A program made the translations under genes and the position numbers. 64,000 bases of DNA, from NCBI GenBank assembly GCA_035399865.1, contig DAOPJW010000002.1, positions 1-64,000 of the forward strand, read 5' to 3'. The stretch is from UBA1547 sp035399865 (GTDB lineage: Bacteria; Patescibacteriota; Saccharimonadia; Saccharimonadales; Saccharimonadaceae). Each line of letters opens with the position of its first letter. Position 1 is the first letter of the stretch. Under the pieces are notes generated by a model. The model was not told where the DNA came from and made no database searches. It saw only the letters and a list, made by a program, of their open reading frames with translations. Positions 1 to 9,069 of this stretch are shown here, piece after piece.

Positions 1-42
1 GAGCCAAGCTGAGCAGTCAAATAGGCCGACCGAGTTCCATGA

Positions 43-474
43 CCGGTTGCCCTAGTTAACTCCTTAGCTAGACGTAAAAAGAAGTCAGACTTAACAACTG
101 ATCGATCGGAGCCATACGCCGTAACTACGACTGGTGTATTATCAAGCCTTGATATTCTATCGATAGAATCTGGATCTAAGGCTGGTACGGCTCATACCTG
201 CGTTATAACTTCAAATAATAAAGCCTATTGTTGGGGTTATAACGGTTTTGGTCAACTTGGGAACAATTCTTTAATCACATCTAGGGTTCCGGTCATGGTT
301 GATACTAGCGGAGTACTTGATGGAAAAACTTTATCATCAGTATCTGTCGGGGGAGATTTTTCCTTTGCTTTGGACGATTCAAATACGGCATATTGTTGGG
401 GCACAAGAATATATGGTCAACTCGGTGATGGGTTTGAGCTAATAAAAGTACCAACAGAAAAAGTCTCTCTTTAA
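43..474 (+). pseudogene. RCC1-repeat surface protein, 3' fragment
   Basis: The frame encodes regulator-of-chromosome-condensation type repeats, visible as YCWGYNGFGQLG and YCWGTRIYGQLG with intervening TTTGVL and DTSGVL segments; such repeats fold into a beta-propeller. There is no ATG, GTG or TTG in frame before the repeats, and the same frame is closed by stops at 10, 22 and 40, so the N-terminal part is missing or frameshifted. The repeat pattern is clear only from about position 95 onward. By analogy with the next two genes it may be the C-terminal display domain of a third pilin-like protein whose leader lay upstream, but that is inference. It could also be an assembly join. Confidence 0.6.
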
Positions 475-507
475 GATTTATAGTTAAAAATTATCAAGAT
501 GGTTGTT

Positions 508-516
508 TGTTATAAT
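508..516 (+). promoter_or_regulatory. Extended -10 promoter box (TGTTATAAT)
   Basis: TGTTATAAT ends 6 bases before the ATG at 523. Transcription would start on or next to that ATG, giving a leaderless mRNA. No convincing -35 box is seen, as is usual with an extended -10. Confidence 0.6.
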
Positions 517-522
517 AAACAC

Positions 523-1545
523 ATGCAAAAAGGGTGGCAAAAAGAAACAGGATTCACAATCGTTGAACTTCTAGTCGTTGTTGTAGTGATAGGGGTTTTA
601 ACCACGATTATCTTTGTCTCTTACTCTGGAATTCAAAACAGAGCAGTAGTAGCTTCTTTGCAGTCGGATTTAAACAATGCATCCAAAAAAATTATGATGG
701 ACCAAGTCGTAAACGGTGAGTATCCTGCCAGTCTTGTTTTAGCTAATGATGGTAAGGGCATTAATCCGAGTCCAGGGACTTCCTACGACTATGTAAGAAA
801 TAACAGTACTAACTCGCCAGGTTTTTGTCTTGAAGCGATATATAACAATATAGCTTATAAAATTACAGAAAGTACTAATCCAATCTTAGGGAATTGTGAT
901 GATTACGGTCTAGTCCTTAATATTGATTCCGGAAATACGTCATCATACCCTGGATCGGGAAATGTAGTGTATGATTTGACTGGCCTAAATACAAGCATTT
1001 CTTCATATAATGCTAGTTTAGGATTTTCTGAAAATGCTTTCGATTTTACCAGTAGCAACACTGACGGTTTGACTGTTCAGAATAATAATTTTACAAATTT
1101 AAGAGATTTTACAGTGGAATGTGTATTTAAGCTTGGTGGTACGCATTATCATTATGATGGAACACTTGTCTCCTCTGGAGATTGGAATAACACTCATTGG
1201 TCATTTGGTGTCGATCAAGCAAACACCGCAGTGAAAACGAGGAGACCACATACGAATACCCCCTACTCATTCTCATTAAATACTTGGTATCATATAACAT
1301 TTACTAGGCTTGGCACTAAATTTATTATCTATATTAACGGCAGTAAATTAGCTGAATATAATATTTATGATGCTATTCCGCTAGTTAGTGGCTGGTCTAA
1401 TACCGGTATTGGCAGGGAGACTTATGCTGGGGGCTATTTTAATCTTAATGGCAAAATTTCTATAGTAAAGATTTATAACAGAGCCTTAAGTATCGACAAA
1501 GTTGTAGAAAATTTTGAATCAATAAGGACACGCTATGGAATATAA
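523..1545 (+). CDS. Pilin-like protein with LamG/concanavalin-like C-terminal domain
   Basis: The N-terminus is a short basic leader followed by GFTIVELLVVVVVIGVL, the class III prepilin signal with G-F cleavage site and Glu+5. It should be processed by a prepilin peptidase and assembled in, or anchored like, a type IV pilus or pseudopilus. Residues from about 135 to the end resemble a LamG (concanavalin-like) jelly-roll: WYHITFTRLGTKFIIYINGS followed by GKISIVKIYNRALS near the end. The ATG at 523 is chosen over one at 499 because the 499 start would lie upstream of the -10 box. It overlaps the next gene by 11 bases. Probable role: adhesive or carbohydrate-binding minor pilin (inference). Confidence 0.85.
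   Translation: MQKGWQKETGFTIVELLVVVVVIGVLTTIIFVSYSGIQNRAVVASLQSDLNNASKKIMMDQVVNGEYPASLVLANDGKGINPSPGTSYDYVRNNSTNSPGFCLEAIYNNIAYKITESTNPILGNCDDYGLVLNIDSGNTSSYPGSGNVVYDLTGLNTSISSYNASLGFSENAFDFTSSNTDGLTVQNNNFTNLRDFTVECVFKLGGTHYHYDGTLVSSGDWNNTHWSFGVDQANTAVKTRRPHTNTPYSFSLNTWYHITFTRLGTKFIIYINGSKLAEYNIYDAIPLVSGWSNTGIGRETYAGGYFNLNGKISIVKIYNRALSIDKVVENFESIRTRYGI
550..587 (+). repeat. 38-bp identical block shared by two pilin leaders (copy 1)
   Basis: Positions 550-587 and 1565-1602 are identical base for base over the prepilin signal, while flanking codons have diverged. This suggests recent duplication or gene conversion of the leader. Confidence 0.85.
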
Positions 1546-2506
1546 AAAATTAAATAAATTATCGGGATTCACAATCGTTGAACTTCTAGTCGTTGTTGTA
1601 GTAATAGGAGTTTTAGCTACGATTACAATGGTATCTTATTCTGGAGTACAAAATAAAGCTGTAACTGCCTCATTGCAATCCGATTTAAATAAAGCCTCTA
1701 CATTATTAGCGATGGATCAAATAGTAAATAATATGTACCCTACTACAATTGCTAACGCAAATGACGGAAAGGGCCTCACCGCAAATCCTGGGAATATTTT
1801 TAGTAATTATTACGTGAATAATTCATCTGACCCGCAGACTTTTTCTCTACAAGCTAAAAATTCTAACGGTACGGTATACCGTATAACTAACAATAGTGAG
1901 CCAATGTTGAGTAGCGATTCTCGGGCTTCATGCTATGAAATAATGAATGCAGGGGAATCAACGGGTAGTGGAGTATATTGGATAAATCCTTCCAGTACGG
2001 TGATGCCTGTGTATTGTGATATGACAACATCGGGTGGAGGGTGGACATTGATAGTAACTTCGGCGTCAAATTCTGGTTGGAATACAACAAGTGTCTTAAA
2101 CTACAATTCATCTACTCCATCAGTAACGAGTAATTATTCAATTTTAGATCAGGCTGACGCAATAAAGTCAGACATTGGTGGTAATTTACATTATAGATTA
2201 GATGCAACTAGTTTTGGCAGATGGGGTGGAGTATGGACAGCACCATACAGTTATACTTTTGTAAAAACAGATAATATTCAAACTTCTGTTACTCAAATAG
2301 AAAAATATGACTCATATACTTATCCATATGACTCAGCTATTGAGGCTAGAATGCCTTGGATTAGTGGAGGACCTGGGATATTAACTACGAGCACTCTGGC
2401 GAACAGTAATTGGTGGGGAACTATAGTGGGAACGTCCTATTCACCTGCACCTTGGATTAGTTCACAAAATCCAAATCCTGGAAAAATTTGGTATTGGGTT
2501 AAATAA
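1535..2506 (+). CDS. Pilin-like protein with fibrinogen-like C-terminal domain
   Basis: A second prepilin signal, GFTIVELLVVVVVIGVLATI, follows a short basic leader, and the following helix (SYSGVQNKAVTASLQSDLNK) closely matches the upstream gene. From about residue 130 the protein resembles the start of a fibrinogen-related domain: SCYEIMNAGESTGSGVYWI, then PVYCDMTTSGGGWTLIV. Fibrinogen-related domains bind sugars or proteins, so this is probably a minor pilin carrying a recognition head (inference). The start overlaps the preceding stop by 11 bases and has an AAGGA element about 8 bases upstream, which implies translational coupling. Confidence 0.85.
   Translation: MEYKKLNKLSGFTIVELLVVVVVIGVLATITMVSYSGVQNKAVTASLQSDLNKASTLLAMDQIVNNMYPTTIANANDGKGLTANPGNIFSNYYVNNSSDPQTFSLQAKNSNGTVYRITNNSEPMLSSDSRASCYEIMNAGESTGSGVYWINPSSTVMPVYCDMTTSGGGWTLIVTSASNSGWNTTSVLNYNSSTPSVTSNYSILDQADAIKSDIGGNLHYRLDATSFGRWGGVWTAPYSYTFVKTDNIQTSVTQIEKYDSYTYPYDSAIEARMPWISGGPGILTTSTLANSNWWGTIVGTSYSPAPWISSQNPNPGKIWYWVK
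1565..1602 (+). repeat. 38-bp identical block shared by two pilin leaders (copy 2)
   Basis: Exact copy of 550-587; see that entry. Confidence 0.85.
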
Positions 2507-2513
2507 CGCAAAA

Positions 2514-2542
2514 TTGACTATATTGTAAATATATATTATATA
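2514..2542 (+). promoter_or_regulatory. Promoter, TTGACT-17-TATATA
   Basis: TTGACT at 2514-2519 and TATATA at 2537-2542 are separated by 17 bases, and the ATG of the small gene is 6 bases further on, again implying a leaderless transcript. Confidence 0.6.
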
Positions 2543-2548
2543 TACTCT

Positions 2549-2707
2549 ATGGACGAAAAAATTCAAAAAACAATTAATAAAACTGTTGAAGCACTTGAAA
2601 GAATTGGACGTTTTCTGGAAAAATATGGCAATCAACTCGACAAGAAACAGATTTCTACAATAGAAAAATCTATCCAAGAACTTCAAGATAAATCTAAAAA
2701 ATTATAA
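2549..2707 (+). CDS. Small helical/coiled-coil protein, 52 residues
   Basis: A 52-residue frame beginning MDEKIQKTINKTVEALERIG. The sequence is charged, lacks Pro and Cys, and has heptad-like spacing of I and L, so a single amphipathic helix or coiled coil is likely. A consensus promoter places the transcript start at the ATG. It is convergent with the next gene, with 3 bases between the stops. Function unknown; it may act with the upstream pilin-like genes, but its own promoter argues for independent expression. Confidence 0.6.
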   Translation: MDEKIQKTINKTVEALERIGRFLEKYGNQLDKKQISTIEKSIQELQDKSKKL

Positions 2708-2710
2708 ACA

Positions 2711-2956
2711 TTAGTTTACGGTTGGCAAATCTTCGACAGGGATGTTAAGAATTTTTGCTAACCGTTCAATCTGTTGAAATTTACAATACTTTATTGGTTC
2801 ATTTTTGTTATCGAAAATCCGATAGTAATGTGAAAATTGAATTAGTTCACCTTTAAAATTTTTTACAGACGTATCTTTATCTATTCTTTTTATATACCAA
2901 TCATCAGGATAAGTTTCAAGAATGCGTTTAATTTTTGCGTAATGGTTAAAGGACAC
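2711..2956 (-). CDS. Hypothetical protein, 81 residues
   Basis: Starts with GTG that overlaps the stop of the upstream gene by one base (TAGTG), typical of translational coupling. The protein is soluble, with a basic N-terminal half and an IERLAKILNIPVEDLP segment near the end that could be a helix-turn-helix-like or small binding helix. No family is recognised. Position in an operon with the sortase-substrate-like protein suggests a linked role, but nothing in the sequence says which. Confidence 0.6.
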   Translation of the reverse strand: MSFNHYAKIKRILETYPDDWYIKRIDKDTSVKNFKGELIQFSHYYRIFDNKNEPIKYCKFQQIERLAKILNIPVEDLPTVN

Positions 2957-5328
2957 TATTTAGAAAACTCTTTGCACCAGCTTCTTTTTAAAACTACTAT
3001 TGAAGTACAAAAACCGATTAAGCTAACAAAAGCTATTACAAAGTATTTAGCTATTCCATCGTAAGTATTTGGATTTGTTACTATTGTCGAGTGAGCAATT
3101 GCATAATCTGAGTATGCATCAGTCTGGAATGATAATACTCCAGTTGCAGGATTGTAAGTGCTGTCAACTTCTGAAATAGTACCATTATGATCACGAAGTA
3201 CTATGTATTCGGAATAACCTTGTAAATCATCGCTTAATTCAAAATTTACTGTCATTAAATTGTCGAGCTCGGTTATAGGAGTTTTCCATGCTTCTTCTTC
3301 TGTACCTTTATAAATAACTTCATTAAGACTTAGATCAAGATATTTGGCTACAGTCAAACTTCTAGCTAAAGTTTGGAACCCCTCAGAGTCTACGTCGGTA
3401 GCATCATTTATTACTAATTCGGCGTTACCATTAATTTCGTTTTCTGGTAATTCAACCGATGCACTTGTAATTGCATCACTACTGAGAGAAATTATATCTT
3501 CAGTTCTCTGGAAATTAGCACTTACATCAATCCCATCGGCTGGCATATTAAATGTGTAAGTTGCTTTTGCATCATCTGATGAAAGGGGGATGCCGTTAAT
3601 GCTACCTGAAACGAATTGATAACCATAATCTGGGAGCATCTTGATTGATACTTCTGAACCGACTTCTATACTATATTCATAATCTTCATAATTAATTCCG
3701 GCTTCGGCATCTTCCCAATAAACGCCTCCTGGGGATGATCTGTAACCTTTTGCGGCAGTGATTTCAATAAATCCATGTTGAATTTGGTTTTCTTCTGGAA
3801 TTCTTGGTGAAATACCATTGGACTCGTTTGATATTAAGAAAAATCCAATATTTGCCATGGCGTTTGATGTCGATTCAAGGCTGAAGTGATTTGGATCAGA
3901 CACCATTACGTATTTATTGATCACACTTGTACCAGTTTCGGCATTAGTAATGACTGGTGGTTTTTCCACACCGTTCATACCTGTTAAATCGCTCCATAAC
4001 CAGTTGGCAACTTTTGGGGTGAAAGTACCTAAGGAACCAGTGTAATTTATGTCAATTTTTCCTCCGCTTTGGACTAAGACATTTTCAACGTTGTCGGTTG
4101 CAATACTACTTTGATTAATGATGATTTGTCCGCCATTCTCTGATATCACTTGCATTGACTCTTCAGGGCCAGGAGTTGCATTCCAATATTTCAGGGCAGT
4201 TCCCGTCGTGTAGATTGAAATCTTTTCATAACCTTCTTTTGGTGATGCCTTTAATTCTAAAGCGGAAATCCCTTCTTGACTCGGGCTTAATATTGAGCCG
4301 ATATTTAAATTTTTACCTTCAATATTCACAACTGATTCCGTGAATATTCCTCCTTCAAGATTTACGTTCATTTCATCGCTAAGTGGATCAAAATCTACTG
4401 GAGGTTCATATAATTCAGAATTGAATCCTCCGCATGTACCAATAATCATTTCTCCCATAAAATTTATCGAATATCCGGTGGCTAAGTTAGATTCGACAGT
4501 TAATTCTGGCCATGCAGGACAAATGGTTAATAATCCATCTCCTTCACCACTGATGTAACCAATACTTGAATCAGTTCGATTATCAACATTAATGTCCCAT
4601 CCTCCAAAAGGGTTTCTGCTAATTTCCCAGTTATCACCACTTGCTGACAATATTGGAGTTTCAGCGGACTCATCAATTACTAAAACACCACCAATTGAAA
4701 TTTTTACTGGATCTCCAGGAGGAGGTAATGGGTCTCCTGAGCCACCAGGTCCTGGGGCTGTGTAATTATAAGTATTTCCTGAGACTACTGTCGTTGAGCC
4801 GACGGTATTGACGTTTCTACCTCTATTAACAGACACAGTTATTAGATTTTCAGGGCTGGAGGCATCTCCAATTGTAAGTTGTGAACCAGACATAATTTCA
4901 ATTGCTCGATCATCATCGCTCGTAGCATTTACATATAATGCAGAACCGTTGCTACCAATTATTGTCAAATTACCTCTTGTTTCAATCGAAATACTACCAG
5001 CTGTTTCTGTATCTATGGCATTATTACCCGAAAGCTTAATTGTTAGGTCACCATTCGCATATATATTTCTAGTAATGGAACTGGTCAAATTTAAAGTCTT
5101 ACCTACAGTATCGAATGATACACCATCAACACCGTGTGATGAATTGTAGCCATTTGTTGCTGTAAATGCGGGATCTTCTGAATCATAAATCGTAATGCCG
5201 TTGACATTTACTCTACTTGAGTCTAAGGCAAAAGTTTTATTTAGTGGCCAAATTGAAAGAACTAAAAAAGCTCCGATAACTAGATATAAACCAATTTTTC
5301 TAATCTTGTAGTTTTTTATTTTTTTCAA
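2956..5328 (-). CDS. Large exported surface protein with C-terminal sorting-like signal
   Basis: 790 residues starting at TTG with GGGG about 7 bases upstream. Residues 10-35 are a signal peptide or anchor ending near TFALD. The body begins with a beta-rich repetitive part (residues 40-200, ladders such as SGSQLTIGDAS) resembling beta-helix carbohydrate-binding modules, then a Pro/Gly linker (PGPGGSGDPLPPPGDP). Around residues 570-650 is a segment ending FNMPADGIDVSANF, like divergent InlB B-repeats. The C-terminus has NPNTYDG (about 752-758), a hydrophobic helix and a basic tail, the architecture of a sortase substrate. A class B sortase gene lies divergently 97 bases away, so this is probably its substrate (inference). 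Confidence 0.8.
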   Translation of the reverse strand: MKKIKNYKIRKIGLYLVIGAFLVLSIWPLNKTFALDSSRVNVNGITIYDSEDPAFTATNGYNSSHGVDGVSFDTVGKTLNLTSSITRNIYANGDLTIKLSGNNAIDTETAGSISIETRGNLTIIGSNGSALYVNATSDDDRAIEIMSGSQLTIGDASSPENLITVSVNRGRNVNTVGSTTVVSGNTYNYTAPGPGGSGDPLPPPGDPVKISIGGVLVIDESAETPILSASGDNWEISRNPFGGWDINVDNRTDSSIGYISGEGDGLLTICPAWPELTVESNLATGYSINFMGEMIIGTCGGFNSELYEPPVDFDPLSDEMNVNLEGGIFTESVVNIEGKNLNIGSILSPSQEGISALELKASPKEGYEKISIYTTGTALKYWNATPGPEESMQVISENGGQIIINQSSIATDNVENVLVQSGGKIDINYTGSLGTFTPKVANWLWSDLTGMNGVEKPPVITNAETGTSVINKYVMVSDPNHFSLESTSNAMANIGFFLISNESNGISPRIPEENQIQHGFIEITAAKGYRSSPGGVYWEDAEAGINYEDYEYSIEVGSEVSIKMLPDYGYQFVSGSINGIPLSSDDAKATYTFNMPADGIDVSANFQRTEDIISLSSDAITSASVELPENEINGNAELVINDATDVDSEGFQTLARSLTVAKYLDLSLNEVIYKGTEEEAWKTPITELDNLMTVNFELSDDLQGYSEYIVLRDHNGTISEVDSTYNPATGVLSFQTDAYSDYAIAHSTIVTNPNTYDGIAKYFVIAFVSLIGFCTSIVVLKRSWCKEFSK

Positions 5329-5425
5329 TTTAATCCCCTTTGTACAATGGATTGTTTTATTATAAAATTAACATTAACATTATTAAACATTATAGAAATT
5401 TAAGATACGATTGTCAATTTTAAAA

Positions 5426-6136
5426 ATGAAGTTTTGCTCAAAAAATAAGAAACTAATAGTAATTTCGATAATAATTTTTTTTGGCTGTATTCTTGTTTAT
5501 TCATCTATTAAAATTTTTATCTGGCAAAAGGAAAATAATATAGCCCAAAGGCAATTAGAAGAAATCAAAGCTACTGTGATAAAGAATAATGATATTGATT
5601 TCAAACTATTAAAAGAAAAAAATCCAGATACTGTTGCTTGGTTGAAAATACCTGAAACTAAAATTGATTATCCGGTTGTGCAAACCAAAGACAATGATTA
5701 TTATCTATTTCACACTATTGACCGTGAAGTCAATCAAGCAGGATGGATATTTGGAGATTATCGAAATGATTTTCAAATACTAGATAAAAATACAGTAATA
5801 TATGGTCACGGCTCTTTGAGTGGCATAATGTTTGGTACTTTAAAAAATGTACTTAGAGAAAGAGAATATAAAAATCAAATAATTGAACTCGTAACTGAAA
5901 AAGAAAAAACTAATTGGCAAATATTCAGTGCGTATCACATAAAAACAACTGATGATTATTTAAAAATTTCCTTCAATAGTAATGATGAATTTATGAAATA
6001 TATAGAATTAATAAGTTCAAGAAGTGCATATAATTTTAACAATAATCCAGATGAAAACGACAAAATTTTGACACTATCAACTTGTTATAACGATGAAGAA
6101 CGAATGGTAGTTCATGCAAAAATTATATTGCCGTAA
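5426..6136 (+). CDS. srtB: Class B sortase
   Basis: Membrane-anchored transpeptidase that cleaves a sorting motif and joins the surface protein to an amino acceptor. The ATG at 5426 is preferred; a TTG at 5411 would add five residues. Residues 9-31 form the membrane anchor. Catalytic residues are visible: His in VIYGHG (about 128), Cys in TLSTC (about 220) and Arg in EERMVVH (about 226). The insertion between strands and the TLSTC context fit class B rather than class A. Divergent from the NPNTYDG-bearing protein, its probable substrate; NP-type motifs are typical for class B enzymes (family knowledge). Confidence 0.9.
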   Translation: MKFCSKNKKLIVISIIIFFGCILVYSSIKIFIWQKENNIAQRQLEEIKATVIKNNDIDFKLLKEKNPDTVAWLKIPETKIDYPVVQTKDNDYYLFHTIDREVNQAGWIFGDYRNDFQILDKNTVIYGHGSLSGIMFGTLKNVLREREYKNQIIELVTEKEKTNWQIFSAYHIKTTDDYLKISFNSNDEFMKYIELISSRSAYNFNNNPDENDKILTLSTCYNDEERMVVHAKIILP

Positions 6137-6187
6137 TTGTAGTGATGTAATTTTTTTTAATTTATGGATAATGATGAAAAACTAATG

Positions 6188-7129
6188 TTATTTTTCTGTA
6201 ATGCAATAATTATCAAACCAGTGTAAGTATTCTTTCAATCCGTCTTGAATCGAGACGGTTGGTTCAAAACCTAACACTTTTTCGATTTTGTCTATTTTTG
6301 CCTTACAGTGTAAAACATCTGCTGGTCTTCTAGGAGTATATTTTATACTTACTTTTTTGCCACTTATTTTTTGCATCATATCAGCAAGTTCATTTATAGT
6401 GATAGTACTACCTGAGCCTAAATTAAATACATCCGTTTCCATTGCTTTTGTTGAAGCAAGGAAATTCGCATTAGCAACATCTTTTACGTTTAAGAAATCT
6501 CTTGTTTGATTGCCGTCTCCATATATAGTTATACATTCATTATCATTAATGTTTTTTGCAAAAATAGGTATTACATTGCCGTAAACATCAAACCTTTGGT
6601 TTGAGCCATAAATATTAAAGTATCTTAGACATACTCCGATGAAGCCATATATTTTAGAGTAGGCTAAAATCATTTTTTCTGCGGCGAGTTTACTGACTCC
6701 ATATGGAGAATCTGCATTTTGAGGATGATCTTCGCTAATTGATGACTCAATTAATTCTCCGAATATCGCTGCGGATGACGAATACACGATTCGTTTGATT
6801 TTATTCACTCGCATACTTTCGAGAACGTTGATCGTACCAATCAGATTAACACTCGAATCAAGTTGAGGATTGTCTATTGAACGCTGTCTTCCGACGCAAG
6901 CAGCCATATGGAACACGACATCAATACCTGACCCTGCAGATTCTACGACTTTATATTTTCGAATATCTCCATCAATAATTTCTACGTCAAGGTCTTTTAA
7001 ATTTCTTATATTTCCTGTTGAAAAATTATCTAAAACCCTTACTTCCCAATGCTTATCAATCAGTAATTTAACTAAATTTGAGCCTATAAATCCTGCACCA
7101 CCTGTTACTAAAGCCTTTGGTCTTTTCAT
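6188..7129 (-). CDS. NAD-dependent sugar-nucleotide epimerase/dehydratase (SDR family)
   Basis: 313 residues, the usual length for extended short-chain dehydrogenases of the UDP-glucose 4-epimerase group. Rossmann motif GGAGFIG at residues 10-16, VYSSSA with the catalytic Ser near 118, and YGVSK with catalytic Tyr143 and Lys147. Substrate cannot be fixed from sequence; GalE-like UDP-hexose epimerase or a UDP-glucuronate epimerase-type enzyme are likely. It would supply nucleotide sugars for cell-surface glycans. Convergent with the sortase gene. TTGTTA and TTATAA spaced 17 bases lie upstream of the start on the minus strand. Confidence 0.85.
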   Translation of the reverse strand: MKRPKALVTGGAGFIGSNLVKLLIDKHWEVRVLDNFSTGNIRNLKDLDVEIIDGDIRKYKVVESAGSGIDVVFHMAACVGRQRSIDNPQLDSSVNLIGTINVLESMRVNKIKRIVYSSSAAIFGELIESSISEDHPQNADSPYGVSKLAAEKMILAYSKIYGFIGVCLRYFNIYGSNQRFDVYGNVIPIFAKNINDNECITIYGDGNQTRDFLNVKDVANANFLASTKAMETDVFNLGSGSTITINELADMMQKISGKKVSIKYTPRRPADVLHCKAKIDKIEKVLGFEPTVSIQDGLKEYLHWFDNYCITEK

Positions 7130-7256
7130 AATTGAATAACCTACCTTATAACTATCTTAATATAATATTAACAAAAAAGTAAACATATGTAAAATTTAAA
7201 AAAATGATTGAATCTGAAAATAAACAAGAAAAGATTATATTAAACTTGAAAAGCAT

Positions 7257-8999
7257 ATGCGATTACCTGATACTATATTTAAAGGTAGTTTTGTGAAGAA
7301 AAAATTTGAGATAAATCATAGAATTAAAAACGTCAAGAAAAAAATATTGTCATTTTATTCTAAATTAAGTTGTTTTTTCCGGAAAATAAAAGCAAATTTG
7401 AAGACATTGAGAAAAAAATTCTTACCTTTATTTAGATATATACGTAAGAATAAATATTTATTGTTCGCCATTACTTTATTTGTCGTTATCTTTTTACTTT
7501 GGCAGTTTATTAGTTCGTGGTTTTTCCAATCTTCGTTTCTGGGAGCAAAAACTTTTCCAAAAGCTACTGTATTTGATATTAATGTTGGGAATTTAAACGT
7601 AAAGCAACTAGAAGAACGTCTTGTAAAATTAAAATCAGATTTTGAAAGTGGCAAAATAATTTTGATTGGCGATGATGACAAGAAATGGATATTCAATACT
7701 AGTGAATTAGGAATATCATTGGATTATAAAACTACAGCGAAATCAGTTCAAGAACTAAACAATCTTAGTTTTACTGAAAAATATCGCTTATCAGCAAATC
7801 AGACTAATAAAGTAATCACACCTACGATATCAATCGATAATGATAAATGTTTGAAATCACTTTCTATTATTCCAGTCGTACAAGTTCAACCAGAGAATGC
7901 CTTAATTTATTATGAAAATGGTTTAAAAATAAAACCGGATAAATCAGGAACGGCATTTAGTGCGTCTTCGACCTGCAAAGATTTGCCAAAAAAATTAGCT
8001 AGTGGATTATCGGAAACTAACGTGTCATTAGAAATATCTAAACCGAATGTCAGTAAGACTGATCTGGAATCAGTGTTTCCGAAAATTCAGACAATGATCG
8101 GTGAATCACTATCTTTGAATAGCAATAATTTTCAATTAACGTTAACTCCAGAACAACTTTTTGATATGTTGGAAATATCAAAGACTGATTCGAACGTTAA
8201 TGTTAGTTGGTCTTTATCCAAACTCGATGAACTTATTGATGGTATTGCGTCCAAGATTAATACCTATGAAAGTGGTTCAATATCAGGAGTTTGTCAGTAT
8301 GTGGCGAGTGGAGGTGGTAATTGGTTAGATAATACTGCCACTAAAAATATTTTTGAAAACTTGGGAGTGAATAAATCTCGTTCATATAATTTAACTATGA
8401 CTTATCATAAACCAGTGATAAAAACAATCAGTCCGGTAGCGTCTGGTAGTAATGGAACTGTCTATCTTACCTTTGATGATGGTATGGCATTCGGTGATCA
8501 AATTATGAATTACGCATCTTGCTATGGTGTTAAAGTTACTTTCTTTGAAGTTGGCGAGAGAGCATTTGGTGATACCACAGAGCTTCGCCGGGCAATTGCT
8601 GAAGGTCATGCCGTTCAATCTCATGGTCATTATCATGCTTTGTTTGATTATGGTCAGAGAAGTTATGAGTGGCAATATGATGATATCTATCAATCGATTA
8701 TCGATATCCAAAGTATTACTGGAGTGCGTCCAACATATTTCCGACCACCCGGTGGAAACAGAAGTGATTCGACTTATCAAGCAGCCAGTGCTAACGGAGT
8801 GAATTTAATACTTTGGGGAGTATCATCTGGTGATGGTGCGAATATTAGCACATCCCTTACCTGTTCAAATGTTTTGTCGCGGGCTTTTAATGGTGCGACT
8901 ATTTTATTGCATTCTACTCGTCAAAGTACTGCTAATGCTGTGCCGTGCATTATTGAAGGCTTGGCTAACAGAGGTTTCAATATGAAAGCTTTGCGTTGA
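7257..8999 (+). CDS. Membrane-anchored polysaccharide (peptidoglycan) deacetylase
   Basis: 580 residues. The first 60 are strongly basic and cytoplasmic, then one membrane helix at about 60-85. An extracellular region follows with two related segments (FDINVGNLNVKQLEERL; EISKPNVSKTDLESVF) reminiscent of YoaR/VanW-type peptidoglycan-binding domains. The C-terminal third is a NodB deacetylase: TFDDG at 405-409 with the metal-binding Asp, SHGHYH near 455 with metal His residues, RPPGG near 496 and LLHS close to the end. It should remove N-acetyl groups from peptidoglycan or another cell-wall glycan, altering lysozyme resistance. Ends in TGA. Confidence 0.88.
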   Translation: MRLPDTIFKGSFVKKKFEINHRIKNVKKKILSFYSKLSCFFRKIKANLKTLRKKFLPLFRYIRKNKYLLFAITLFVVIFLLWQFISSWFFQSSFLGAKTFPKATVFDINVGNLNVKQLEERLVKLKSDFESGKIILIGDDDKKWIFNTSELGISLDYKTTAKSVQELNNLSFTEKYRLSANQTNKVITPTISIDNDKCLKSLSIIPVVQVQPENALIYYENGLKIKPDKSGTAFSASSTCKDLPKKLASGLSETNVSLEISKPNVSKTDLESVFPKIQTMIGESLSLNSNNFQLTLTPEQLFDMLEISKTDSNVNVSWSLSKLDELIDGIASKINTYESGSISGVCQYVASGGGNWLDNTATKNIFENLGVNKSRSYNLTMTYHKPVIKTISPVASGSNGTVYLTFDDGMAFGDQIMNYASCYGVKVTFFEVGERAFGDTTELRRAIAEGHAVQSHGHYHALFDYGQRSYEWQYDDIYQSIIDIQSITGVRPTYFRPPGGNRSDSTYQAASANGVNLILWGVSSGDGANISTSLTCSNVLSRAFNGATILLHSTRQSTANAVPCIIEGLANRGFNMKALR

Positions 9000-9069
9000 A
9001 AAAATATATAATTTTTAAGCTATCATAAAGTATCGCAATGTATTATAAAAAATAAACTTATGTTTTAAA

